64,000 bases of DNA from Hymenobacter sp. DG01 (GCF_006352025.1 NZ_CP040936.1:2542001-2606000); one strand, 5' to 3'. Counted from the first letter of the stretch, positions 8,508-17,786 are shown. Notes: generated by a model not told the origin, from the sequence alone. Numbers and translations are program-made.

Positions 8508-8620
8508 GCACGCTTGTGTCGGCGCTGCCCCTGGAGAGCATTCTTTCAGCTACCCCCGATAACCCCTACCCCCCTATGCTCGTCTAATCGGCTACCCCTT
8601 ACCTAGCCCTGAATGATCTG

Positions 8621-10432
8621 ATGAGCCTCTGGGAGATTATAAAACGCCTTTTTCCGTACGTGCGGCCCTACCGGGGGCTGGTGATTGCCACGCTGCTGCT
8701 CACGCTGGTAGGCTCCCTGGCCGCCCAGGTAAACCCGTTTGTGTTGCGCTATACCGTGGATACGGTGCAGGGCCTGCTCAACGGCAATGCTACGCTGGCG
8801 GCCGGTATGCCTATGCTGCTGCTGGTGAGCGGGCTGCTGCTGGGCAAGGAAATCATCAATACGTTTATTCAGTTCGGACAGAAATTCTACGGCGAGAAAA
8901 TCCGCATCAACGTGTCCAGCACGCTCATTCAGGACGCTGTGCACAAGGTGCTGGGCTACCAGCTGGGCTTTTACGCCGACAACGGCAACCAGACCGGCAA
9001 GCTCCAGACCCGCATCGACCGGGGCGTGGAAAGCCTGATGAAGCTGGTGCAGAACTTCTTCATTGACATTCTGCCCCTGTTTGCCAATTCCATCGTGGCC
9101 CTGGTGGTTATGTTCACGGCCAACGTGTATGTAGGGCTGGTAGCCGTGGCCGTGCTGCCGGTGTACTTCTGGCTGAGCTACCGCCAGGCCGATAAGCTCA
9201 ATGGCACCCGCCGGGCCCTGCGCGGCCTGCGCGAGGCCCGCAGCCAAGGCTTGGTTAACCTCATCGATTCGGCGGTGGTTATCAAGAGCTTCGTGCGCGA
9301 GGACTACGAGGAGCAGAAGCAAGCCCAGACCCAGCAGAACCTGCAGGAAGCTCAGTTGGAAACGCGCAAGACCAACTTTCTCTACGATGGCCTCAAGACC
9401 TTCACCGAACAGATAGGGGTAGTATTGATCATTATCCTGACGGCCTACCTGGTGCTTGATCGGCAGATCAGTATTGGGGCCATCATGTTCCACATTCTGC
9501 TGTTCAACAACGTGTCAGCCCCTATCCGGCAGCTGCACCGCATCTACGACGAAATGAACGACGCCCTCACCTACTCCGAGGGGTTCTTCGACATTCTGGA
9601 TGCGGAAAACGCCACCGAGCCCACGGGCCCGCTGCAACCCGAGCACCTGCAGGGCACCTTCGATATCTGCAACGTAGACTTCACCTACCCCAGCGGTACC
9701 CAGGCCCTGCACGATGTGTGCCTGACCATTGAGGCGGGCAAAACCACCGCGCTGGTGGGCCTGAGCGGTGCCGGCAAGAGCACCATCATCAACCTGCTCT
9801 GCAAGTTTTACGCCCCCGACCACGGCAAGATGCTGCTCGATGGCAAGCCCCTGGCCGACTACGACACCCACGCCTTACGCCAGCAGATTGGGCTGGTACT
9901 CCAGAAAAACCACATCTTCAAGGGTACCATTGAGGAAAACATCCGCTACGGCGTGATGGACGCCACCTTCGAGCAGATTCAGGCCGCCGCCAAACAAGCC
10001 TACCTGCACGAGCAAATCATGGAGCTACCCAAGGGCTACCAGTCCGACGCCCAGCAGCTTTCGGGTGGGCAGCAGCAGCGCATTGCCATTGCCCGGCTGT
10101 TCCTGAAAAATCCGCCCATCATCTTCCTCGACGAGCCCACCGCCTCCCTCGATGCCATTGCCACCGAGCAAATCAAAAACTCCCTCGACGCCATCAAAAA
10201 GGGCCGCACGGTGGTCATCATCTCCCACAGCCTAGCTCAGATCGTGGATTCCGACTGCATCTATGTGATGAAGCAGGGCCGCATGGTGGAAAGCGGCACC
10301 CACGAGCAGCTCTACGACCTGCGCGGCACCTACCGCGAAATCTTCGACGCCTCGGCCCGCAGCCTCAACATCGAGAAGCTGGCCCGCGTGCTGGTAGATG
10401 ACGGGGATGAAGTAGCGGATACGGCGGCGTAA
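8621..10432 (+). CDS. ABC exporter, fused permease and ATPase
   Basis: A 603-residue half-transporter of the lipid/drug exporter type. Residues about 1-320 contain six predicted membrane helices (LVIATLLLTLVGSLAAQVNP is the first). The ATPase domain follows: Walker A GLSGAGKST (about residues 380-388), signature LSGGQQQRIAIARLF, Walker B IIFLDEPTASLD and switch His in IISHSLAQI. It should act as a homodimer in the inner membrane. The substrate cannot be told from sequence; MsbA-like lipid export and multidrug export are both possible. No other gene appears to belong to the same unit. Confidence 0.92.
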   Translation: MSLWEIIKRLFPYVRPYRGLVIATLLLTLVGSLAAQVNPFVLRYTVDTVQGLLNGNATLAAGMPMLLLVSGLLLGKEIINTFIQFGQKFYGEKIRINVSSTLIQDAVHKVLGYQLGFYADNGNQTGKLQTRIDRGVESLMKLVQNFFIDILPLFANSIVALVVMFTANVYVGLVAVAVLPVYFWLSYRQADKLNGTRRALRGLREARSQGLVNLIDSAVVIKSFVREDYEEQKQAQTQQNLQEAQLETRKTNFLYDGLKTFTEQIGVVLIIILTAYLVLDRQISIGAIMFHILLFNNVSAPIRQLHRIYDEMNDALTYSEGFFDILDAENATEPTGPLQPEHLQGTFDICNVDFTYPSGTQALHDVCLTIEAGKTTALVGLSGAGKSTIINLLCKFYAPDHGKMLLDGKPLADYDTHALRQQIGLVLQKNHIFKGTIEENIRYGVMDATFEQIQAAAKQAYLHEQIMELPKGYQSDAQQLSGGQQQRIAIARLFLKNPPIIFLDEPTASLDAIATEQIKNSLDAIKKGRTVVIISHSLAQIVDSDCIYVMKQGRMVESGTHEQLYDLRGTYREIFDASARSLNIEKLARVLVDDGDEVADTAA

Positions 10433-10518
10433 ATAGTGGCTTGTTGATCTATCTTCATCCATTTACCTGCCACTTGACTCAACAATCAGTGGCTGTAACA
10501 CTAATTTAAATTTGCCCA

Positions 10519-11031
10519 ATGCCTTTTGATAAAGTTCATTACCTGAATGAGATGCGTGCAATGATTGACAAAGCCTTTGCCAGAATGCACATAATTCATC
10601 CTATCTATGAAGTTTACACGGTAAGTATATGGACAGATCCAAACGCAGGGGCGAGTTCTATTAGCTTCGATAGCAAAATGCATTCAGATCAGCAAAATGC
10701 TAGATTTAATGAACTACTGCAGAGGCATCAGTTGCGTCTATCCGCAGTAGAAGATCAACAAAAATCTGAGGTTTTTGAGCCTCTTACCGGGCACAATGAC
10801 AACCCCGCTGATTTTGAAATCCCGGATTTCGAAGAGGTTCAGCATGAGTGTATAGAACTCAATTGGGAATTCGATTCGGATGGAGAATGCTGGGACCTAT
10901 TGGAGCCGGCGCTACAGGAAATAGGAAACTATGCCTTCGTACAATCACACCTGCTCCAGAAGCATCCTGAGTTTGAGCTAGCAGTTAATGGGCGGCACGA
11001 TTGGTACGAATCAACTTGGCCTAAGCAATAA
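10519..11031 (+). CDS. Hypothetical protein, AT-rich gene
   Basis: A 170-residue acidic soluble protein that I do not recognise. It has no signal peptide or membrane segment. The N-terminal half (helix, then YEVYTVSIWTDPNAGASSIS) recalls small DUF4303-like or immunity-like proteins, and the C-terminal half is rich in Glu, Asp and Trp. Base composition is clearly more AT-rich than the flanking ABC transporter gene, and codons ending in A or T are common, which suggests recent acquisition. No toxin gene lies next to it. Confidence 0.65.
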   Translation: MPFDKVHYLNEMRAMIDKAFARMHIIHPIYEVYTVSIWTDPNAGASSISFDSKMHSDQQNARFNELLQRHQLRLSAVEDQQKSEVFEPLTGHNDNPADFEIPDFEEVQHECIELNWEFDSDGECWDLLEPALQEIGNYAFVQSHLLQKHPEFELAVNGRHDWYESTWPKQ

Positions 11032-11049
11032 ATGAGTTGAGGTCCGGGC

Positions 11050-11073
11050 TGGCGCGAGGTACAACTCGCGCCA
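11050..11073. terminator. Hairpin between convergent genes
   Basis: A perfect 9-bp stem (TGGCGCGAG with CTCGCGCCA) has a 6-nt loop and is followed by AAAA. It sits between convergent genes ending at 11031 and 11108 and may terminate the leftward one, though the T-run is weak. Confidence 0.45.
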
Positions 11074-11107
11074 AAAGGTAGCATAGGAGAAATTTAATTT
11101 TACTTCC

Positions 11108-11902
11108 TCAGAGGAGGTGATAAAAGATAAAGTAATTCATGGTGAGGTTGAACAGCGCGTGAGCCGCCACGGCGCCCCAAACTGAACCGCTTTTCTTGCG
11201 CGCCACCGAGAATAACAGGCAGGTAACGAACAATGACGCTACCCATAACAGCGCCGGGCCGGGCAACAGGCGCCAGCCAGACTCCGGCCCGGTGTAGATA
11301 AGTCCGAAATGCGCCACATGGACCAAGGCAAAGGCTGCGCTGTCAATCAGCGTGGCCTTTCGGTTCCCGAGCGAGTGCGCAAAGCACTCGTACACCAAGC
11401 CGCGATAAAATATTTCTTCACCGATGGGGCTGAACAACAGGCTTGGAACCGTGAAAATCAGAAAATAGAGCAGGCGGTTCTCGTCGTTGAGTACCTGAGC
11501 AATGTTACCATAGGTGCGCGAGATGTAGGCCAGGCTGTTGCCCTCCCCTAAGCCAAAGCAATAGGTAGTGAGGTAGAATAGCGCAGTGCAGCTCAGGGCG
11601 CCCAAAGCGCCGCCCAGCAGTACACCACTCCAGCGCGCAGGCCGCACCAGCCCTATTCTGCGGCGGCCTGCGCGCTTCAGAAGCAGGAAGGGCAAGGCTA
11701 TCATAGCCACGAAGATGAGCGCCACCACCTGATAGCTCCGGGTAACGTTGGCCTGGAGCACCAGCGCGGACCGAATAGCGCTGAATAAGGCAATCAGCCA
11801 GGCACCTGTTTTCCAGTTGAAGCGAAACCGACGAGCCGCAAAGGATTTAACGTCCAGTCTTTCGGTGAGCACCACCGTTTTAGATACCTTACCCAAGATC
11901 AT
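11108..11902 (-). CDS. CPBP family intramembrane glutamic endopeptidase
   Basis: A 264-residue membrane protein with about seven hydrophobic segments. The three motifs of the CPBP (Abi/Rce1-like) family are present in order: EEIFYRGLVYE with the catalytic Glu pair, a second His motif in FALVHVAHFGL, and HALFNLTMN near the C-terminus. These proteases cleave within the membrane, for example on prenylated proteins in eukaryotes and bacteriocin-related peptides in bacteria. The N-terminal 30 residues are basic and cytoplasmic. The target is unknown. The gene stands alone between convergent and divergent neighbours. Confidence 0.88.
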   Translation of the reverse strand: MILGKVSKTVVLTERLDVKSFAARRFRFNWKTGAWLIALFSAIRSALVLQANVTRSYQVVALIFVAMIALPFLLLKRAGRRRIGLVRPARWSGVLLGGALGALSCTALFYLTTYCFGLGEGNSLAYISRTYGNIAQVLNDENRLLYFLIFTVPSLLFSPIGEEIFYRGLVYECFAHSLGNRKATLIDSAAFALVHVAHFGLIYTGPESGWRLLPGPALLWVASLFVTCLLFSVARKKSGSVWGAVAAHALFNLTMNYFIFYHLL

Positions 11903-12031
11903 ACTCTTTGTGCCGTAATATTATTTCGCAGCAACACCTCTACCATTGCCTCAGCTTAAAGATAGGATAAACTATATGTTTGCTAACCCTTTTTACTCTC
12001 CGGCTCACGACCTCAACATCATTACTCCATC

Positions 12032-12295
12032 ATGACCCTCGACCTAACCGGCATTACCAGCAAAGCGGCCATACACCAGCTGTTCAAGGAAAAGCTGGGT
12101 TTTGAAGAATGGTACGGCCCCAGCTGGGACGCCTTCTGGGATTCTATCGTAGCCATTGTGAAAATGCCGCCCGTGCTGACGCTCATTAACTGGGAGGAAT
12201 TTGCCCGCTGCTGCCCCCGCGACATGGAGATTCTGCGGCAGGTGATAGACGATTACGCGGTGGAAATGGCCCCGAAGCGCATTGTACTTGCCTAA
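12032..12295 (+). CDS. Barstar-family protein
   Basis: An 87-residue protein with the barstar pattern: an N-terminal strand (LDLTGITSKAAIHQLFKEKL), the conserved EEWYGPSWDAFWDSI segment, and PPVLTLINWEEF. Barstar binds and blocks the RNase barnase. No barnase-like gene is seen nearby, so it may neutralise a toxin from another cell or a distant locus, or have been recruited for another task. It is short and complete, and its composition is like its neighbours. Confidence 0.75.
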   Translation: MTLDLTGITSKAAIHQLFKEKLGFEEWYGPSWDAFWDSIVAIVKMPPVLTLINWEEFARCCPRDMEILRQVIDDYAVEMAPKRIVLA

Positions 12296-12453
12296 CGCTT
12301 CTCTATGCTCCGCGACAAATGTTGACAGACGTAATCAATCGGCCTTTCAAAAGGCTACGCCTAATAGCTGCTAACCGGTAACCATTTCCTGTTCCGGCTG
12401 TTCTTTGGGCTTCTACCTCGCAACATGGGGTAGCCCCTCTTACTCTGAACAGC

Positions 12454-13533
12454 ATGACTTCGGATACCAATAGAATTGCCCTGGTAGTGGGCGCGAGCGG
12501 CATTATCGGCAGCAACCTCAGCCAGGAGCTACTGCGCAACGGCTGGACTACCTATGGTCTGGCCCGCAACCCCGGTACCGACGTGGAGGGCCTGCGCCCA
12601 GTGGCGGCTGATCTGCTGAATCCCGTCAGCCTGGAAACCGCCCTGGCCGATGTGCAGCCTACCCACGTTTTCATTACCAGCTGGCAACGCAACGACACGG
12701 AGGCTGAGAACATCCGCGTGAACGGAGGCATGGTGCGCAACCTGTTGGCGGCGCTTTCCCCGAAGAAATCGGTGCGGCACGTAGCCCTGGTAACTGGCCT
12801 GAAGCACTACCTGGGGCCCTTTGATGCCTACGCCAAAAGCGGCACCCTACCCCTCACGCCCGTGCGCGAGGAGCACCCGCGCCTCGACCTTGATAACTTC
12901 TACTACGCTCAGGAAGATGAGGTGTACGCCGCCGCAGCCCGCGACGGGTTTACCTGGAGCGTGCACCGCCCCCACACCGTAATTGGCAAGGCCGTGGGCA
13001 ACCAGATGAATATGGGAACCACGCTGGCCGTGTACGCCACTATCTGCAAGGAAACCGGCCGCAAATTTCAGTTCCCGGGCTCCGAAGCGCAATGGAATGG
13101 CCTCTCCGACGTGACGGACGCCCGCGTGCTGGCTAAGCAATTGGTGTGGGCCGCTACCACTGAGGGGGCCCGCAACCAAGCATTCAACATTGTGAATGGC
13201 GACGTATTCCGGTGGAGCTGGCTCTGGGGCCGCCTGGCCGACTGGTTCGGGGTAGAAGCCGCCGGCTTCGATGGCACCGTGCGCCCCCTGGAAGCTGAGT
13301 TGGCCAACGATGCCGACCTGTGGCGAGAAATTGCTGAGCGCCACGGCCTACTTGAGCCGAATCTGAACCGCCTGGCCTCGGCCTGGCACACTGACCTGGA
13401 TTTGGGCCGCCCCATTGAGGTAATGACGGATATGGCCAAGAGCCGGAAGCTGGGTTTCCTGGTGTATCAGCCCACCGAGGAATCGTTCTTTGACCTGTTT
13501 GAGCAGCTGCGCACCGACCGCCTGATTCCGTAG
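12454..13533 (+). CDS. SDR-family NAD(P)-dependent reductase (PRISE-like)
   Basis: A 359-residue Rossmann-fold protein. The cofactor motif is GASGIIGSNL near the N-terminus. The segment NFYYAQEDEVYAAA carries the active-site Tyr region, and TWSVHRPHTVIG follows. This arrangement resembles the PRISE group (progesterone 5-beta-reductase/iridoid synthase-like), which reduces enones, more than sugar epimerases. Database annotations would probably call it an NAD-dependent epimerase. Its substrate in bacteria is not known. It is transcribed alone and followed by a terminator. Confidence 0.82.
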   Translation: MTSDTNRIALVVGASGIIGSNLSQELLRNGWTTYGLARNPGTDVEGLRPVAADLLNPVSLETALADVQPTHVFITSWQRNDTEAENIRVNGGMVRNLLAALSPKKSVRHVALVTGLKHYLGPFDAYAKSGTLPLTPVREEHPRLDLDNFYYAQEDEVYAAAARDGFTWSVHRPHTVIGKAVGNQMNMGTTLAVYATICKETGRKFQFPGSEAQWNGLSDVTDARVLAKQLVWAATTEGARNQAFNIVNGDVFRWSWLWGRLADWFGVEAAGFDGTVRPLEAELANDADLWREIAERHGLLEPNLNRLASAWHTDLDLGRPIEVMTDMAKSRKLGFLVYQPTEESFFDLFEQLRTDRLIP

Positions 13534-13553
13534 TTGGTTACCTGATTGCAAGC

Positions 13554-13607
13554 ACGCCGCTTCCCGCCGTTGACGTAGTTGCGGCTGGAAGCGGCGTTTG
13601 TGTTTTT
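13554..13607 (+). terminator. Terminator after the SDR gene
   Basis: An 11-bp perfect stem (ACGCCGCTTCC with GGAAGCGGCGT) has a 22-nt loop that can fold further, followed by TTGTGTTTTT. Confidence 0.7.
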
Positions 13608-13736
13608 GGGCTTCGCTTAGGCCATTGCAGATGCTTGGTGGTGCTGATAGCTCAATAACTCTATTCAGACAAAAAGGGAAAGCGCATTTCGGGTAATCTT
13701 TGTGCGGTTTCTGTTTTTCAGTTGCTTCCGCGTTCC

Positions 13737-14756
13737 ATGCTGCCATCCTCCCGTTTTCTCTTTCTTGTCCTCCTGATGCTATGGGCCGCCTCAACCCATG
13801 CTCAGAAGGCACCATTTAGCATCCAGGCCGTTAGTCTGCCCGCGGAAATTGCCGACCGCAACAACCAGTTTTCCGGGCTATTTATCCGCAACAACCAGCT
13901 GCTACTGCTCTCGGAAAGCCGCCTGCAGGAGCGCGCCGAAGCCAAAGTGTACGCCCTGGACCTGGCCAGCCTCGACGCCCAGCTAAAGCAGAAGATGGGG
14001 GAAGTGAAGTACCGGAAATATGCCCTTCAAAACCTGGATAAGCTGCGCGCCCGCATGGACAGCGCCCACCAGGAGTACGAGGGCCTGGAAGGAATTACCA
14101 TGGTGGGCGACACGGCTTACTTCACCGTTGAAACTACTACCCCTTCGGCATACTGCTACCTGATCAAGGGCGAGCTGGACGACGCCGCGGCTTCCATTCG
14201 TCTGGATCCGCGCTACCTCGTGCCCCTGCCTAAACCGGTGCTCACCGATGGCACCCACATCCACAACGCCGGTTTTGAGGCTGCCGCCGATTACGACCAG
14301 AGTCTGCTCCTGCTCTTCGAGTACAACTACTTCTCCCACGACAACTACGCCTTCCGGCTGCCCACCGGCGCGGCCCCTACCCCTGACATTCCGCGCTACG
14401 TGCCCGTGGCCCGCCTGCCCTTCCGCGTAACGGACCTGGTGCACACGGGCGGTAACCGCTTCACGGCCATTAACTACTTCTTCAACGGTGCCGAGGACAG
14501 CGTGTACCGCACCCCGGCCCCGGACCCCAATGCCCGCCTGATCCGCAATGGCAGCAACTACCAGAACTACTGTCGCCTCATCAGCCTGCGCTACCGGCGC
14601 GGCCGGGTAAGCTGGAAGCCCCTGTTCGAGCTGCCCCGGGAGTACATGACCTACAACTGGGAAGGGCTGGCGGCTTACCGGGGCGGCTACTTCCTGATCA
14701 ACGACAAGTACGGCCCCTCCAACCAATCGACGCTGCTGTACCTGCGCAAGAAATAA
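13737..14756 (+). CDS. Secreted protein of unknown function, possible beta-propeller
   Basis: A 339-residue exported protein. The ATG at 13737 is preferred over one 15 nt upstream, because it begins a compact signal peptide (SSRFLFLVLLMLWAASTHAQ). The mature part has repeated strands with patterns like NNQFSGLFIRNNQLLLLSES, EGLEGITMVGDTAYFTVE and YNWEGLAAYRGGYFLINDKY. These recall SdiA-regulated or phytase-like esterase propellers, where a conserved EGL motif recurs, but the match is only by eye. No catalytic residues can be named. A PDPNARLI loop lies in the centre. Confidence 0.7.
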   Translation: MLPSSRFLFLVLLMLWAASTHAQKAPFSIQAVSLPAEIADRNNQFSGLFIRNNQLLLLSESRLQERAEAKVYALDLASLDAQLKQKMGEVKYRKYALQNLDKLRARMDSAHQEYEGLEGITMVGDTAYFTVETTTPSAYCYLIKGELDDAAASIRLDPRYLVPLPKPVLTDGTHIHNAGFEAAADYDQSLLLLFEYNYFSHDNYAFRLPTGAAPTPDIPRYVPVARLPFRVTDLVHTGGNRFTAINYFFNGAEDSVYRTPAPDPNARLIRNGSNYQNYCRLISLRYRRGRVSWKPLFELPREYMTYNWEGLAAYRGGYFLINDKYGPSNQSTLLYLRKK

Positions 14757-14844
14757 GCGGAGCATCGGGGTTCAGGCCAAAGGCGGGGGTAGCAAAGTTG
14801 GGCGCAGGATGGTATTATTACTGTTCCACCTGCTGCCGCCCGTT

Positions 14845-15669
14845 ATGCACCGCTACTTTCTCCTGCTGCCGTTGCTGCTGCTTTGCCAGGTAGTGCTGGG
14901 GCAGCGGCCCGTGCCTTACGGCAACAACCCGGCGGCTGGCCGCTACGCCCATGTGCGCGGCCTGAAGCTATACTACGAAGCTTACGGCAGCGGCGCCCCC
15001 TTGCTGCTCCTGCACGGCAACGGTGGCAGCAGTCAGGATTTCGCCAAAACCATTCCTTACTTCGCCAAGCGCTACCGCGTTATTGCCCTCGATAGTCGGG
15101 CCCACGGCAAATCAACGGATGCGGCTGATTCGCTGAGCTTCGAGCAGATGGCCGATGATTGTGCTGCCCTGCTTATGCAGCTGCGCCTCGACTCAGCCTA
15201 TGTGCTGGGCTGGAGCGACGGAGGTATTACGGCGCTGGTGCTGGCCCTGCGCCACCCAGGTAAAGTAAAGCGGCTGGCCGCCACGGGCGCCAACCTCTGG
15301 CCTGACTCCACGGCTCTTATGCCCGAGCTATGGCAGCAGATGCGGCGCGGCTACCGCGAAGGCAGCAGCCAAACATTTACTGACGCCAAGCGCCGCAATG
15401 ATTGGAAGGTGTTTTTACTCGACTGGAATCAGCCTCACATTCCATTATCGGCACTGAGCCGCATACAGGCCCCCGCCTTTGTTATTGCCGGCGACCAGGA
15501 CGTTATTCGACCTGAGCACACCCTGGCCATCTACCAAAGCCTACCCCGTGCTTGGCTGTGGATAGTCCCTAACAGCGGCCACGCTACCCTCCATGACCAC
15601 GCCGACGAGTTCAACCGTAAAATCGACGAGTTTTTTCGGGCGAAAACCATTGTGGCCGGCAAAAAGTAA
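14845..15669 (+). CDS. Secreted alpha/beta hydrolase
   Basis: Protein of 274 residues using the ATG at 14845, which directly begins a signal peptide (MHRYFLLLPLLLLCQVVLGQ). The hydrolase domain shows LLLLHGNGGSSQDF (oxyanion region), the nucleophile elbow GWSDGG, an acid in AGDQDVIRPEH and His in NSGHATLHDH. The GWSDGG elbow is common among small esterases and lactonases of unknown substrate. It probably acts in the periplasm. The next gene starts 28 nt downstream and may be in the same transcript. Confidence 0.85.
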   Translation: MHRYFLLLPLLLLCQVVLGQRPVPYGNNPAAGRYAHVRGLKLYYEAYGSGAPLLLLHGNGGSSQDFAKTIPYFAKRYRVIALDSRAHGKSTDAADSLSFEQMADDCAALLMQLRLDSAYVLGWSDGGITALVLALRHPGKVKRLAATGANLWPDSTALMPELWQQMRRGYREGSSQTFTDAKRRNDWKVFLLDWNQPHIPLSALSRIQAPAFVIAGDQDVIRPEHTLAIYQSLPRAWLWIVPNSGHATLHDHADEFNRKIDEFFRAKTIVAGKK

Positions 15670-15697
15670 CTATTCCGCCAAAACCTGCTTTTCCGCT

Positions 15698-16117
15698 ATG
15701 CCCGGCGAAACCGACCTCACCCAGCTTCTGCGCACCATGAAACCGGAGCTGCAGCCCGGCGCCTACGTATTCTGCACCGTTGCTTCCCCGGAAGCCTTGC
15801 TGCTGGCAGAGGCCATAGGCACATTCCGCGAGCGGGAAGGCCACACTGTCATTCTGCCCCAGGCCACCGCCGACCGGCTGGGGCTTCCCTACACCTTTGT
15901 GGCCGCCTGGATAGCTCTAACGGTGCACTCGGCGCTGGAAGCCGTGGGCCTGACGGCGGCTTTTGCCCAGGCGCTGGCCCAGGGCGGCATCAGTTGCAAC
16001 GTGGTGGCGGCCTACTACCACGACCATATTTTCGTGGCGGCCACCGATGCGGAAAAGGCCATGCGCTTGCTCCAGGAATTGGTTGAAGGGAGCAGCCAGT
16101 TGCAGGAGCCCGGATAG
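15698..16117 (+). CDS. ACT-domain protein
   Basis: A 139-residue soluble protein starting at the ATG at 15698. It has two ACT-like halves: TLLRTMKPELQPGAYVFCTV-type opening followed by a strand-helix pattern, and a second half (AWIALTVHSALEAVGLTAAF ... NVVAAYYHDHIFVAATDAEK) typical of stand-alone ACT_7 proteins. ACT domains bind small ligands, usually amino acids, to regulate enzymes. The ligand is unknown. It follows the hydrolase gene closely and precedes a peptidase gene by 60 nt. Confidence 0.75.
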   Translation: MPGETDLTQLLRTMKPELQPGAYVFCTVASPEALLLAEAIGTFREREGHTVILPQATADRLGLPYTFVAAWIALTVHSALEAVGLTAAFAQALAQGGISCNVVAAYYHDHIFVAATDAEKAMRLLQELVEGSSQLQEPG

Positions 16118-16177
16118 ACTTTCCGAAAGCAAACAGGTAATGAGTAGCTTAGTGGCATTATCCTTCTCCGTATTCTT

Positions 16178-17419
16178 ATGCTAAGGCTATTGCTCCTGTG
16201 CCTGATTCAGGTGTTTTCTTTGGCTTGTGCCGCCCGCGACAAGGCAACCGTTGAGCTATCCATTCAGCCGGAGGCCCGCACCTTTTCCGCCCAATATACC
16301 CTCAACACCCGCGTAACTGGAGGCAAGCTTTTGCTCAATCTTAATAAGCCCTATCACCTGACCAACCTTACAGGGCCCAACGTCCGGAACTACACCTCGG
16401 CTTTGTTCTTTGATTCCTTCACGGGCGATACGCTACGGCAGATAACCGTTGAATTCCTCACTAAAAACCCTCGGCAGCAGGTTACGGTGCAGTATAACGG
16501 CACCATTGCCGCCCGTTTTGCTGCCGACAGCATGGCTGAGTTTACTGCGCACGCCAGTTGGGTCCCCACCATTCCAAATCAGGAATATGCGGTAGTGGAT
16601 TATCGGCTTACGGTGCAGGTGCCCGATGCTTACCAGGTAGTAAGTACCCGGCCGGCGCGCTCCAGCACGCTGGGCCGCTACATCTTTGAAGGACGTACTT
16701 CTACCATTGAAATTGGGGCATTGGCAGCGCGCAAATTCTTTTCGCTTACCTCGCCTACCCCTGCCACGCTGGTAAACCTTTATAAAGCCAATCGCCCCTG
16801 CACCGCCTCCGACAGCCTACTGGTACGAAATGCCGGTAAGATCATTGCGTACTTCAATCAGATTATTGGGCGCAAAGACCCCATCCGGCACTTTACTTTT
16901 CTGCTGCCAGGTATCAACCGATCAGCCAGCGGCCTGTTGGATAAAGCGGCTATTATTGCCTACACCACCTTTGATACCCAAGACCCTGACGACCTCCTAA
17001 TTCTGGCTCACGAAATTAGCCATAAGTGGTGGGGCTATGGAACCTGGAATACTTACGATAACTGGCTAAACGAAGCCTTTGCTACCTATTCTGGCCTGCT
17101 CTACCTGCAAGCGGCCAGCGATACGGTCAGCTTCCAAAAAGAACTAAGCAAACGTCAGAAATCAGCCGCCACGGCTCCTATCCTATTAGGGTTCGAGCCC
17201 CGCAACTACCCCTACCCTGTCCGGCGGCAAGTACTCTATGACAAGGGTACGGCCATCTTATTTAAGCTACACCAGCGCCTAGGCGACGAGCTATTTTTCC
17301 GGATACTTACTGCTACTGCCGCCGCCCAGGTAGCCACCACCGACCATTTCCTTCGGATAGTAGAGCGCGAAAGCTCCCTCGTTATTCGCCAATGGCTGCA
17401 AGCACAACTCAGTCAATAA
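16178..17419 (+). CDS. Divergent M1-like zinc metallopeptidase, secreted
   Basis: A 413-residue exported protein with a signal peptide (MLRLLLLCLIQVFSLACA). Residues about 25-190 are beta-rich, like the N-terminal saddle domain of M1 aminopeptidases. The zinc motif is HEISHKWWG (His278, Glu279, His282), followed by WLNEAFATYS with the third ligand Glu299. The spacing between His282 and Glu299 is 16 residues, two fewer than the usual M1 spacing of 18. The GAMEN exopeptidase motif is not seen; SASGLLDKAAII takes its place. It may therefore be an endopeptidase or a changed-specificity relative. Base composition is slightly more AT-rich than the neighbours. Confidence 0.8.
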   Translation: MLRLLLLCLIQVFSLACAARDKATVELSIQPEARTFSAQYTLNTRVTGGKLLLNLNKPYHLTNLTGPNVRNYTSALFFDSFTGDTLRQITVEFLTKNPRQQVTVQYNGTIAARFAADSMAEFTAHASWVPTIPNQEYAVVDYRLTVQVPDAYQVVSTRPARSSTLGRYIFEGRTSTIEIGALAARKFFSLTSPTPATLVNLYKANRPCTASDSLLVRNAGKIIAYFNQIIGRKDPIRHFTFLLPGINRSASGLLDKAAIIAYTTFDTQDPDDLLILAHEISHKWWGYGTWNTYDNWLNEAFATYSGLLYLQAASDTVSFQKELSKRQKSAATAPILLGFEPRNYPYPVRRQVLYDKGTAILFKLHQRLGDELFFRILTATAAAQVATTDHFLRIVERESSLVIRQWLQAQLSQ

Positions 17420-17786
17420 AGTCAGCCTGCTTATACAACTGAATGTGGCTTACCATCGGGCGAAATTTTAATACCAGCCAGCCAAATGCTGCTTCCGCGT
17501 AACTATGTTTACTAGCTACGAGCAGATATCCCGACTGTGGCCCCTATGGGCGCTTACCTTCCGGGATGACCAACCTGTAATTTCGTTGCTCAGCTGGTTG
17601 GGCAAATCTACTAGCAACGGCCGCTGGTGCTGGCTATCCAGTAGCTCCAAGTGGAACACCTTAAGGCCAAACCTGCGCAAGAACCTCTCCCCCGGCAATA
17701 CCGTGGTGACACAAGCAAATGAGGTAACCTTGCGCAAGCAGTAATGCTGCACAAGGTTACCTCCCTTATCTGGTGCTAGAAAGCGG
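17420..17786. other. Intergenic stretch, possible gene remnant
   Basis: About 370 nt between convergent genes. Two overlapping open frames of about 78 codons on opposite strands (17505-17744 and 17516-17752) lack recognisable domains or start signals. They may be a decayed gene or chance. The stretch ends in a strong hairpin. Confidence 0.45.
17721..17763. terminator. Hairpin between convergent genes
   Basis: A perfect 12-bp stem (GAGGTAACCTTG at 17721-17732 with 17752-17763) encloses a second small GCAG/CTGC pairing. It lies between the convergent genes ending at 17419 and 17787 and probably terminates one or both. Confidence 0.6.

Noticed and set aside
16178..16240. Lipobox in the M1-like peptidase signal peptide (SLAC)
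   Set aside because: The -3 position is Ser and the context is poor, so a normal signal peptide is as likely; not called a lipoprotein.
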